DNA of 33,449 nucleotides. It comes from Chloroflexota bacterium. Lineage in GTDB: Bacteria > Chloroflexota > Dormibacteria > Dormibacterales > Dormibacteraceae. The notes below the pieces were generated by a model. The model worked only from the letters and a program-made list of their open reading frames with translations, searched no databases and had not been told where the DNA came from. The first letter of the stretch is position 1; each line of letters opens with the position of its first letter. The position numbers were made by a program, and so were the translations under genes. Location: positions 1-33,449 of the forward strand of contig VBHB01000032.1 in assembly GCA_005880315.1 (NCBI GenBank), given 5' to 3'. Shown piece by piece: positions 1 through 6,677 of the stretch.

Positions 1-71
1 CGCCTGGCAAGAATCGAACTTGCTGCCTCTTGCTCCGCAGGCAAGCGCTCTATCCGGTGAGCTACAGGCGC
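1..71 (-). tRNA. tRNA-Arg (anticodon GCG), last two bases cut off by window edge
   Basis: Read on the minus strand, the acceptor stem GCGCCTG pairs with CAGGCG(C); its final pair and the discriminator base lie just outside the window. The D arm, a 5-bp anticodon stem CTTGC/GCAAG, the seven-base loop CTGCGGA, and a T arm GCAAG-TTCGATT-CTTGC are all intact. The loop gives anticodon GCG, reading arginine codons CGC/CGT. Most bacteria use an ACG (inosine) tRNA for this box, so GCG is uncommon. The anticodon stem and T stem have the same sequence. It lies 9 bases past the stop of the upstream secreted-protein gene on the same strand. Confidence 0.93.
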
Positions 72-89
72 GCGAGGGGTTCAGTTTAG
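72..89 (-). promoter_or_regulatory. Conserved promoter flank of tRNA-Arg(GCG)
   Basis: The 18 bases before the tRNA match the flank of the second tRNA-Arg (726-743) at 17 of 18 positions, in inverted orientation. They contain TAAACT at 88-83 (minus), a plausible -10 hexamer 11 bases before the mature tRNA. The last two sense codons and the stop of the upstream gene lie within this flank. Confidence 0.55.
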
Positions 90-713
90 GCGAGCATTGA
101 CGGCGGCCGTCGCGGCCTTGAAGGCGTTGATGTCCAGGTTCGTCAGCACGACAAGGGCCACGAACACCGACTTGTGCCAGCACGCCAGGCGTACCGGCGA
201 GCGATCGTACGTCCAGGCGCTGAGGCCTAGCCCGGTAGGGGTGCCGCGGCTCAATCCCGGCGGCAGCTCGCCAGGCGCGGGAGGCGCGAAACCAAGCACT
301 CCAGTCTGCCATGCCCGGTCGGCCTGGCCCTCATCGGCAAACACGGCCACGAAGGCGGCCGCGCTCTTTGCCTTTGATACGGCCGCAAGTTCCGCGGTGC
401 ATGCGGAATTGTCAGAGGTGAAGAGCGAGATGGCTGCACCCGTGGCGCCTTGCGTGCGCAGCGACAGCCACTGGTCGTTGAGGCGGCCGGCCAGCTCGGG
501 CTGGAACGGCTGCAGGTTTGTGATGTAGGTGTCGAACGGTCCCGATCCCGCGCACAGGTTGAGCCCACTCGGGACGTCGCCCTGCTGCAACACCGCATCG
601 GCCACGGCGGTGTGTGGCGATGGGCTTGGAGTGGGGCTTGCAACCGGCTGCGGAGTGCTCTGGCAGACGCCGGCCATGACAACCGCGACGGCCAGGGCTG
701 TGAGTCTGACCAC
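81..713 (-). CDS. Secreted/surface-anchored protein of unknown function
   Basis: A 210-residue protein starting with GTG. Residues 1-17 form a short charged start plus hydrophobic stretch ending at Cys17 (MAGVC), then a Pro/Ser/Thr-rich linker to about residue 34. This is the layout of an exported or lipid-anchored protein, though the residue before Cys17 is Val rather than Gly/Ala/Ser, so the lipobox is poor. The rest has several Cys residues (about 54, 104 and 178) and no motif I recognise. The gene sits exactly between two inverted tRNA-Arg copies; its stop codon lies in the repeated flank of tRNA-Arg(GCG). Expression of gene and tRNA may be coupled. Confidence 0.75.
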   Translation of the reverse strand: MVRLTALAVAVVMAGVCQSTPQPVASPTPSPSPHTAVADAVLQQGDVPSGLNLCAGSGPFDTYITNLQPFQPELAGRLNDQWLSLRTQGATGAAISLFTSDNSACTAELAAVSKAKSAAAFVAVFADEGQADRAWQTGVLGFAPPAPGELPPGLSRGTPTGLGLSAWTYDRSPVRLACWHKSVFVALVVLTNLDINAFKAATAAVNARLN

Positions 714-726
714 GAACCCCGCAGTC

Positions 727-732
727 TAAACT
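727..732 (+). promoter_or_regulatory. -10 hexamer of tRNA-Arg(CCG)
   Basis: TAAACT lies 11 bases before the mature 5' end of the tRNA, inside the 18-base flank (726-743) shared with the other tRNA-Arg. No clear -35 element was seen. Confidence 0.5.
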
Positions 733-743
733 GAACCGCTCGC

Positions 744-816
744 GCGCCTGTAGCTCACCGGACAGAGCGTTCGGCTCCGGACCGAAAGGCAGCAGGTTCG
801 ATTCCTGCCAGGCGCA
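744..816 (+). tRNA. tRNA-Arg (anticodon CCG)
   Basis: A 73-base tRNA. Acceptor stem GCGCCTG/CAGGCGC, D arm identical to the first tRNA except one base, anticodon stem TTCGG/CCGAA with loop CTCCGGA (anticodon CCG, codon CGG), T arm GCAGG-TTCGATT-CCTGC, discriminator A. CCA is not encoded. It differs from tRNA-Arg(GCG) mainly in the anticodon arm, so the two are recent paralogues. Confidence 0.97.
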
Positions 817-918
817 CTTTCGAGTCCACCGTGCCCCAACCCAGTGCTCGGGGATGCAGCCGTTCGGGTACGAATCGTCCCCTGCCGTACTGGCGAGGCA
901 GCCAATCCTGTGCCTATG

Positions 919-1365
919 TCACTCGCGTTCCATTGCGCGATAGCCCCGGCCCGGATTCCACGATTCGACCACCAGACGGTTGCCCGCGTCGTTCAGTCGC
1001 GTGATGACGACCTCGGTGATGTCGATAAGGAATCGATGGGCATCGCTGCCTGAATCGACCTCTCTGGCGGTGCCGGCGACCTTGGCCTCGCCCTTCCAGC
1101 CCGCGGGATTTTTAGCGGGTGGGTCGTTAGTCGGCCCATGAATGGCGACACGGGGATCCCTGCGTAGGTCCATCGCTTTTACTGCCCGTGGCATCGAACC
1201 GATGCGCAGCTCACCATCGGCAAACTCGACCTCGGTGCCGCTGATCCGCGGCGAGCCGTCGCGGCGCAGCGTCCCCATGGTGAGGTGCTTGCGCGAGGTC
1301 ATCAGCCTGCGGACGCGAGATGCGAATTCCGGCTCGGCCCTTTCGAACTCAGCCCACGATGCCAT
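919..1365 (-). CDS. PPOX-family (split-barrel flavin/F420-binding) protein
   Basis: A 148-residue protein starting at ATG 1365; longer reading upstream would run across the divergent gene. The segment around residues 20-50 (helix with paired Arg, then TMGTLRRDGSPRISGTEVEF) matches the start of the pyridoxamine 5'-phosphate oxidase-like fold, in which a short helix precedes a strand carrying 'dG.P...'. The next part (GELRIGSMPRAVKAMDLRRD, then RVAIHG) fits the usual 'K..nL..dPrv.l' pattern. Members bind FMN, F420, heme or PLP; the ligand cannot be told here. It is back to back with a YjbR-type gene 34 bases away. Confidence 0.8.
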   Translation of the reverse strand: MASWAEFERAEPEFASRVRRLMTSRKHLTMGTLRRDGSPRISGTEVEFADGELRIGSMPRAVKAMDLRRDPRVAIHGPTNDPPAKNPAGWKGEAKVAGTAREVDSGSDAHRFLIDITEVVITRLNDAGNRLVVESWNPGRGYRAMERE

Positions 1366-1379
1366 CGATTCTCGAGGCC

Positions 1380-1389
1380 AGCGTAACCT
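1380..1389. promoter_or_regulatory. Overlapping divergent -10 elements (PPOX / YjbR genes)
   Basis: TAACCT at 1384-1389 (plus) lies 10 bases before GTG 1400, and TACGCT at 1385-1380 (minus) lies 14 bases before ATG 1365. The two hexamers share TA. Both would give very short leaders. Confidence 0.35.
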
Positions 1390-1399
1390 CGTCGGCATC

Positions 1400-1756
1400 G
1401 TGGAGAGACCCAGCGATCCGGTCACGGTCGAGCGGCTTCGACGGATCTGCCTTGCGCTCCCTGAGGTGACCGAGAAAATGAGCCATGGCGAGCCTTCGTG
1501 GTTCGTGGGCGGCAAGCAGTTCGTCACCACCGCCGACCATCACCACGACGATCGCCTCAGCGCGTGGTGCGCCGCACCCGAGGGCGCTCAAGAGATGCTG
1601 GTCAAAGCCGCGCCAGATCGTTTTTTCCGGCCGCCTTACGTCGGCCACCGCGGCTGGGTTGGCGTCTACCTCGACGTCGAGGTCGATTGGGAGGAGGTCG
1701 GCATCATCGTCGAGCGCGCCTACCGCCGAGTGGCGCCCAACCGGCTCCGCGAGTAA
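1400..1756 (+). CDS. MmcQ/YjbR-like DNA-binding-fold protein
   Basis: A 118-residue protein from GTG 1400, the usual family length. It begins with a helix (VERLRRICLALPEVTEKMSH), then GEPSWFVGGKQFVTT, a variable region, and RFFRPPYVGHRGWVGVYL followed by a C-terminal helix. This order (LPgv.e...g.p.f.v.gK.Fa, then f.pPy....gWv.v.l) is typical of MmcQ/YjbR proteins, which have a CyaY-like fold and no firmly established biochemical role. No Shine-Dalgarno is seen; the start was chosen from domain length. Confidence 0.85.
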   Translation: MERPSDPVTVERLRRICLALPEVTEKMSHGEPSWFVGGKQFVTTADHHHDDRLSAWCAAPEGAQEMLVKAAPDRFFRPPYVGHRGWVGVYLDVEVDWEEVGIIVERAYRRVAPNRLRE

Positions 1757-1810
1757 ACCGCGTCTGGCACACTGGGGCGTGGTGGATGACTTTCTGGCCG
1801 GGTCCGGGGC

Positions 1811-1918
1811 GTGGGCATCCGGGACCAGTTCGGCGACAACATCAGAATCGTTCAGCCGGCGGAAGTGATGGACAAGCCTGGTCTCGTAGCCGCCGACCCC
1901 ACAATCGAGCATGGGTAG
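1811..1918 (+). pseudogene. Possible C-terminal remnant of a VOC (glyoxalase-like) protein
   Basis: A short open stretch, bounded upstream by an in-frame stop at 1787, reads GIRDQFGDNIRIVQPAE and continues to a stop at 1916-1918. The pattern resembles the last strand of VOC/glyoxalase domains (F.DPFGNRI.I.QP). Nothing matching the rest of such a domain lies upstream, where the intact YjbR gene ends. If correct it is a gene fragment; chance resemblance cannot be excluded. Confidence 0.3.
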
Positions 1919-1933
1919 CGAGAACGCCCGGAC

Positions 1934-2380
1934 ATGAGATTTCGAGCCAAGGTTCTGCAAGCCGGCAAGACGGCAACCGGGATCGAGGTTCCAGCCAAGG
2001 TGGTGGCCGCTCTCGGGTCGAGCAAGGTGCCGCTCGTTCGCGCCACCATCAACGGTTACACCTACCGCAGCAGCGTGGCGGTGATGGGCGGCAAGTTCAT
2101 GTTGGGTGTCTCGGCGGAAGTCCGCGAGGCCGCAAGCGTGGCGGGCGGCGACGTTGTCGATATCGACCTTGAGCTGGACACCGAGCCGCGCGAAGTCTCA
2201 ATCCCACCTGACTTTGCCGCCGCGCTGGCGCGGGACCCGAAAGCCAAATCCCGTTTCGACGGCTTGTCCAACAGCAAGAAGAAGCGCCTGGTGTCGCCGA
2301 TTGAGGCAGGCAAGGCGGCCGCGACACGCGAGCGAGGAATCGCCAAGGCAATCGCCATGCTGAAAGACGGTCGGATCTAG
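1934..2380 (+). CDS. DUF1905 / YdeI-OmdA-like protein
   Basis: A 148-residue protein from ATG 1934. Residues 1-90 match a DUF1905 beta-barrel: RFRAKVLQAGKTATGIEVPA, then SSKVPLVRATINGYTYRSSV and GGKFMLGVSAEVREAA, ending in GDVVDIDLELDTEPREV. Residues 90-148 (PPDFAAALARDPKAKSRFDG, LSNSKKKRLVSPIEAGK, then TRERGIAKAIAMLKDGR) form the helical YdeI/OmpD-associated tail. The family is widespread as small stand-alone genes; a role in bacteriocin protection or stress has been proposed, but the activity is not settled. It ends 12 bases from the convergent cNMP-binding gene. Confidence 0.88.
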   Translation: MRFRAKVLQAGKTATGIEVPAKVVAALGSSKVPLVRATINGYTYRSSVAVMGGKFMLGVSAEVREAASVAGGDVVDIDLELDTEPREVSIPPDFAAALARDPKAKSRFDGLSNSKKKRLVSPIEAGKAAATRERGIAKAIAMLKDGRI

Positions 2381-2392
2381 GTTCGCCGCCCT

Positions 2393-2818
2393 CTACTCGT
2401 GCTCGTGGGCGGCGGCCAGGTCGGCGCGCAAGCGTTCGCCCATCGCAGCCAACACCTTGACCAGCAGCGATTCGTTCGCTTTGATCGCATCGCGGAACTG
2501 GGCGTGGCTCATCACCAGCAGCTGCGAGTCCTTGGTGGTCGTGACGGTTGCCGTCGCCAGGCCTCGGTCCAGCATGCTGATCTCACCGAAGAAGTCTCCC
2601 GTCTTCATCGTGCGCCTGGGCTTGCCGTCGACCTCGACGTTGGTCTCGCCGTCGAGCAGCAAGTAGAACGAGTCGCCTGGCTTGCCCTGGGTCGTGAGCT
2701 GCCTGCCCGCGTGAACGTCGACCTCATCGCACCTGCTGGCGATGAACTCAAGCTCGGCTGCGGACAGTTGTGAGAAGAGTGGAACCTGGCTCAAAGCCCG
2801 CGTTTTCGGATCGCTCAT
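2393..2818 (-). CDS. Stand-alone cyclic-nucleotide-binding domain protein
   Basis: A 141-residue protein from ATG 2818. It consists of one cNMP-binding (CAP_ED) domain: LSQVPLFSQLSAAELEFIAS, then GRQLTTQGKPGDSFYLLLDG, VEVDGKPRRTMKTGDFFGEI, SMLDRGLATATVTTT, and a closing helix region. There is no HTH, kinase or channel part, so it would act through a partner or as a sensor. In the phosphate-binding cassette the arginine normally found in 'R.ATV' is replaced by Ala (LATATV), so classical cAMP binding is doubtful. It is transcribed away from a class III nucleotide cyclase only 23 bases off, suggesting a functional link. Confidence 0.88.
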   Translation of the reverse strand: MSDPKTRALSQVPLFSQLSAAELEFIASRCDEVDVHAGRQLTTQGKPGDSFYLLLDGETNVEVDGKPRRTMKTGDFFGEISMLDRGLATATVTTTKDSQLLVMSHAQFRDAIKANESLLVKVLAAMGERLRADLAAAHEHE

Positions 2819-2824
2819 CCGCTG

Positions 2825-2839
2825 CAGCATATTCTGCTG
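2825..2839. promoter_or_regulatory. Palindromic bidirectional promoter of cNMP-binding and cyclase genes
   Basis: CAGCA-TATTC-TGCTG is a perfect 5-bp inverted repeat. It holds TATTCT (2830-2835, plus), 6 bases before the cyclase GTG, and TATGCT (2831-2826, minus), 7 bases before the ATG of the cNMP-binding gene. Both fit -10 hexamers that start transcription at or beside the start codon. The symmetry may also be an operator. Confidence 0.5.
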
Positions 2840-2841
2840 GG

Positions 2842-5688
2842 GTGGTTGCGGCATGCTCGGTTTGCGGCCGTCCACTCCCGGACGGGGCGCGGTTTTGCCC
2901 GAACTGCGGGGCCTCGGTGGGTCCTCTCGCCGGTACGGAGGAACGGAAGATGGTCACCGTCCTCTTCGCCGACATCGTCGAATCGACCCGTCTCGGCAGC
3001 CGGCTCGATGCGGAGCGCTCTCGCGAGGTGCTCGGCCAGTTCTTCAAAGCCGCCGCAGAGGAGCTCCTTGCGCTCCGCGGCAGGCCGGAAAAGTTCATCG
3101 GCGACGCGGTGATGGCGGTGTTCGGCTTGCCCCACGTGCACGAGGACGATGCCCTCCGGGCAGTTCGGGCCGGGCTGGCGATCCGGGCGCGCACCCGCCG
3201 GCTGGGCGAGGCGGCGGGACTCCCGGAGCCGCTGGAGGTCCGGATCGGGATCGAGTCGGGTGAAGGCGCCGCCGGCCGAAATCCAAGCGGCCAGATGCTG
3301 GTCACCGGACCGGTCGTGAATACGGCGGCGCGCCTGCAGTCGGCGGCCCAGCCGGGGCAGCTGCTCGCCGGACCCACGACACGAGCCCTGACCCGCACGA
3401 ACGTCTCGTTCGGCCGGCGCCGGCGGGTGCGCGCCAAGGGCTTCGATTCGCCACTCGAAGCCTTCCCAGTCGAAGGGCTGAGCATGCGATCAGCCCGCCG
3501 CACCATCCCGTTCGTAGGCCGTACGAGCGAACAGGCGGTGCTCGATCAAAGCCTTGGCTTGACCAGCTCGGGCGGCCGGCCGGTGCTCGTCACGGTGGTT
3601 GGTGAGCCTGGCATCGGCAAGTCCCGCCTGGCCGACGAGCTCGCGGCCGGGGTCGGCGCCGCCGTCGTCGTCCTGCACGGCCAGCCGCGCTCGTACACGG
3701 ATACCGCGACGTTCTCTCCGGTGGCCGCGATCATCGGCGACCTCGCCGCTATCGACGCCGGCGATCCTCCGGAGAAAATCCGTCGGCGCCTGCGCGAGCT
3801 GGTCGACCGCTGCTGCGAGCCGGCCGAGGCCGACCTCACGGTCCAGCGCCTCGGCTTGCTGTTCGGCCTGACCGAGCAGCGAGAGGAGGTCGCTTTCGTC
3901 CAGGACGTCCAGGCCGGATTCATCGCGGTCATAGACGGCCTGGCCCGAGATCACCCGGTGCTGATGGTCTTCGAGGACGTTCACAGCCTGAAGCCGGCGA
4001 TGCTGGACCTGATCGAACGCCTGGCCGTGCCGGGCAGGCGCGGACCACGCCGGGCGCTGATCCTGGCGCTCGCGCGCGATGACCTCCTCGAGCTACGCCC
4101 GAACTGGGGGCAGGAGAGCGGCAACGCGGTGCTGCTCCGCCTGGAACCGTTGACGAGTGAGGAGTCCATCCACCTCGTCCGGCACGCCGGCGCCGGCCGG
4201 ATCGCGGACACGCAGGCGAACGCGATCGCCGAGCGGGCCGGGGGCAACCCCTTCTTCATCATCGAGACCACCGGAATGCTCATGTCGAATGGCGACGGCG
4301 CCGCCGCCGGTTCACGCATTGCCCTGCCACCAACCGTCCAGGCGGTGATCAGCGCGCGTCTCGACGCCCTGCCGGCACGGCTCCGCGAGCTTGCCCGCCG
4401 CGCCGCGGTGTTCATGTTCGGCTTCGACCTGGATGAGCTGCAGGTGGTCGACGGCGCCGCCAACGCGAGCGAGCTCCAGCAGCTCGAGGATGCGGAGGTG
4501 ATCGTCCGCGATCAGCCCGCCTCCGCCAACCCGACGTGGCGCATGCGCCATGCCACGCTCAAAGAGGTCGCATATGCCAGCCTCCCGAAGCGCGAGCGGC
4601 TGCGCCTCCATCAGCTGGTCGCGGAGCACCTGCTGGACAGCGGCCATCGCTCGGTGGCCGCTGATCATCTCGAGCTTGCCGCGATGGCGTCGCTCGACCT
4701 CGACCCCAACGATCGTGCCGCGCCTGAGCGCGCGGCCGATGCGCTGCTTGTCGCCGGCGATCGCGCCCGCAGGCGCATGGAGAGCAGGTCGGCCGTCGAT
4801 CGTTATGCCCGCGCCCTCGTGATGTCCGGCCCCGAGGCGAACTGGGGCGTCCGCGAAGCCCGCATCCTCGCCGGGATCGGCGAGTCGCGCTACTGGCTGG
4901 CTGAGTATCCCGGCGCGATCGATGCCCTCAACCGGGCGGTCTCCCTGGCAGAGGAAAAGAGCGACCTGTTTGCGCTGGCGCTCGCCCTCCGTTTCCTCGG
5001 CGACATCGCCATCAACTACGAAGCAGACGTCGACAAAGCGGAGAAGCTCCTGGCACGATCACTGGAAGCCGCCGAGCAGCTCGGCGAGCCGTGGGCGGTC
5101 GTGCGCACGCTCCTGTTCGCCGGGTGGGTCCCGTGGACGAGAGAGCGATACGACGAGGCGGAGGCGATCTGGAGGCGAGCCCTCTCCATGGTCGACGCCA
5201 AGGACCACTGGGCGCGGGTGAGAGCGCTCACCGCGCTCTCGATCAACCAGAGCGAGATGCACGACCCGGAAGGGGCGCTGAAGCTCATCGACGAGGCAGG
5301 CGCGGTGGCGGAACAGTCGGCCGATCAGTTCAGCGTGGCCAACACCTCAGTGCAGAAGGGTCGGGTCTTCGACGAGCTCGGCCGCCCGGAGGAAGGGCTG
5401 CCCTGGTTCGATCGCGGAGTGGCCATCTTCACCGAGCTGGGCGCTCGCTGGGAGCTCGCCGACGCCAGAGCCGCCCGCGGCATCGCGAAACGGGAGCTCG
5501 GCCGGCTTGACGAGGCGGAGGAGGACCTGAAACACGCGATCCGCATCGCCGACGAGCTCGGAGATCGCCAGCTGCCGGGTTGGACCTGGCGAGCACTGGC
5601 CAAGGTGTCCGAGCTGCGAGGCGACCGGGCAGAGGCTGAGGAGCGCTGGCGGAAGTCGCGAGAAGCGGAGTCTCGCGGCCCGCATTAG
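2842..5688 (+). CDS. Class III nucleotide cyclase fused to zinc ribbon, AAA ATPase and TPR region
   Basis: A 948-residue protein from GTG 2842. Residues 5-22 form a zinc ribbon (C5, C8, C19, C22). Residues 37-200 are a class III adenylate/guanylate cyclase domain with metal Asp residues D44 (FADIVEST) and D88 (FIGDAVMAVFG), substrate-selecting Lys84, and transition-state residues N160 and R164. The second substrate-selecting position, usually Asp in adenylate cyclases, is Pro157 (TGPVVNTAARLQ). Around 254-261 lies a Walker A (GEPGIGKS) and near 377 a Walker B (LMVFEDVH) of an AAA_16/STAND ATPase. From about 600 to the end, helical TPR-type repeats follow. Such proteins are soluble signalling switches. 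GTG 2842 was chosen because it starts directly at the zinc ribbon and fits a -10 element. Confidence 0.92.
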   Translation: MVAACSVCGRPLPDGARFCPNCGASVGPLAGTEERKMVTVLFADIVESTRLGSRLDAERSREVLGQFFKAAAEELLALRGRPEKFIGDAVMAVFGLPHVHEDDALRAVRAGLAIRARTRRLGEAAGLPEPLEVRIGIESGEGAAGRNPSGQMLVTGPVVNTAARLQSAAQPGQLLAGPTTRALTRTNVSFGRRRRVRAKGFDSPLEAFPVEGLSMRSARRTIPFVGRTSEQAVLDQSLGLTSSGGRPVLVTVVGEPGIGKSRLADELAAGVGAAVVVLHGQPRSYTDTATFSPVAAIIGDLAAIDAGDPPEKIRRRLRELVDRCCEPAEADLTVQRLGLLFGLTEQREEVAFVQDVQAGFIAVIDGLARDHPVLMVFEDVHSLKPAMLDLIERLAVPGRRGPRRALILALARDDLLELRPNWGQESGNAVLLRLEPLTSEESIHLVRHAGAGRIADTQANAIAERAGGNPFFIIETTGMLMSNGDGAAAGSRIALPPTVQAVISARLDALPARLRELARRAAVFMFGFDLDELQVVDGAANASELQQLEDAEVIVRDQPASANPTWRMRHATLKEVAYASLPKRERLRLHQLVAEHLLDSGHRSVAADHLELAAMASLDLDPNDRAAPERAADALLVAGDRARRRMESRSAVDRYARALVMSGPEANWGVREARILAGIGESRYWLAEYPGAIDALNRAVSLAEEKSDLFALALALRFLGDIAINYEADVDKAEKLLARSLEAAEQLGEPWAVVRTLLFAGWVPWTRERYDEAEAIWRRALSMVDAKDHWARVRALTALSINQSEMHDPEGALKLIDEAGAVAEQSADQFSVANTSVQKGRVFDELGRPEEGLPWFDRGVAIFTELGARWELADARAARGIAKRELGRLDEAEEDLKHAIRIADELGDRQLPGWTWRALAKVSELRGDRAEAEERWRKSREAESRGPH

Positions 5689-5703
5689 ATGTCGGCGGTT
5701 TGA

Positions 5704-5979
5704 CTAGGGCCCACCGAGGGCTTCGTTCCACTCCTTGATCTCAAAGCGGCGCACGACGCCGTAGAGCACGAATGGATCGCCTTTCACAAACTCCTCCGCA
5801 CCCTCGCGAGTCGTAAAGACGGCCATCGAGCCGGAGAGGTCGGAGAAGGTCCCGATCATGAGGAGCTCCCCGCGATCGCTGAACTGCCTCCACCGCGCTT
5901 GATGCTCGGCGAAATGAATGGGCGCCGTCTCGCGCACGTCCTCCGCGGACTCGTACGTGACCACGTACCTCTTGCTCAT
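5704..5979 (-). CDS. YciI-family protein
   Basis: A 91-residue protein, the full length of a single YciI domain (ferredoxin-like dimeric fold). It has RYVVTYESAEDVRETAPIHF near the start, followed by AEHQARWRQFSDRGELLMIG with the conserved His of the 'R..Hl..l..l...G.l...G' pattern, and FVKGDPFV later (the family 'dPf' motif). Family members resemble muconolactone isomerase and EthD; most have no known reaction. Its ATG overlaps the stop of the methyltransferase gene by 4 bases, so it is the last gene of a three-gene minus-strand operon. Confidence 0.9.
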   Translation of the reverse strand: MSKRYVVTYESAEDVRETAPIHFAEHQARWRQFSDRGELLMIGTFSDLSGSMAVFTTREGAEEFVKGDPFVLYGVVRRFEIKEWNEALGGP

Positions 5980-6677
5980 CGCGCCGGTTTCTCGCCGAGG
6001 TACAAGGTCTGCTTGCCGAGCAACAGCCAGGCCGGCGGAAAAGCCAGGTATGCGCGCACCAGCAGAGGGTGCTGAGGCATCCGGCTCTTGGTCGTATATG
6101 GAAGAAAGCGAGCGATGATCTCCTTGGTCGAAAAGCCGGCCATGGTCGCCGCCTCCGCGAGGCTCTTTTCGGTCAACGCCGTCTGGTGGTCGATGAAGTC
6201 CCAGTACGAGCCGCCGATGAGGCGAATGTTCGGCTGCAGGATGAGCACATGGCCTCCGGGCTTGAGCAGCGCAAAGGCCACGCGCAGCTGCTGAAGGACG
6301 GCTTCTGTTGAGGCGAGATGCTCGAGGTAGTTGCTGAAGAAGGCCAGGTCGAAGCTGCCCGCAGGCAGCACGTCCGCGAGCTCGAGGCCGCTGGCTCGAA
6401 CGAAATGGACGTCCGGCGGCAGCGTCGCCGCAACGTCACGGATGTCGGTCGCCCACCGTTCGGCGGCCTGGACGTTCCGTATGAAGTAGCCGAGGTCGCA
6501 TGCGATGTCGACCACGCGCCCGCCGGGGGGAACATACCGCTGCAGGAAACGGCCGAGCTCACGCCAGATGGCTTCTTTGCGCGCCTGGTCCGCCTCGTCG
6601 AAGCGGAGCTCGTATACCTCTTTGAGGATGATCGGAGGCATGTCGTCGGGCGCGCCGCCACGCTGCTCTCCGTTCAC
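5976..6677 (-). CDS. Class I SAM-dependent methyltransferase
   Basis: A 233-residue protein from GTG 6677, overlapping the upstream GNAT gene by 4 bases. The Rossmann core is visible: motif I variant VVDIACDLGYF (about 57-67), an acidic turn near ATDIRD, then SFDLAFFSNYLEHLASTEAV and LLKPGGHVLILQPN. Motif I has Cys-Asp where many relatives have Gly-x-Gly. The C-terminal part (WDFIDHQTALTEKSL, then GFSTKEIIARFLPYT) resembles methyltransferases of surface-polysaccharide clusters. The substrate is unknown. Confidence 0.87.
   Translation of the reverse strand: MNGEQRGGAPDDMPPIILKEVYELRFDEADQARKEAIWRELGRFLQRYVPPGGRVVDIACDLGYFIRNVQAAERWATDIRDVAATLPPDVHFVRASGLELADVLPAGSFDLAFFSNYLEHLASTEAVLQQLRVAFALLKPGGHVLILQPNIRLIGGSYWDFIDHQTALTEKSLAEAATMAGFSTKEIIARFLPYTTKSRMPQHPLLVRAYLAFPPAWLLLGKQTLYLGEKPAR

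Noticed and set aside
744-918. tRNA 3' end as an integration site of a mobile element
   Set aside because: No integrase, no repeated tRNA 3' end downstream and no foreign-looking genes follow.
1498-2172. Long Arg/Gly-rich open frame on plus strand
   Set aside because: It is a shadow of the YjbR and YdeI/OmdA-like genes, with composition typical of an off-frame reading.
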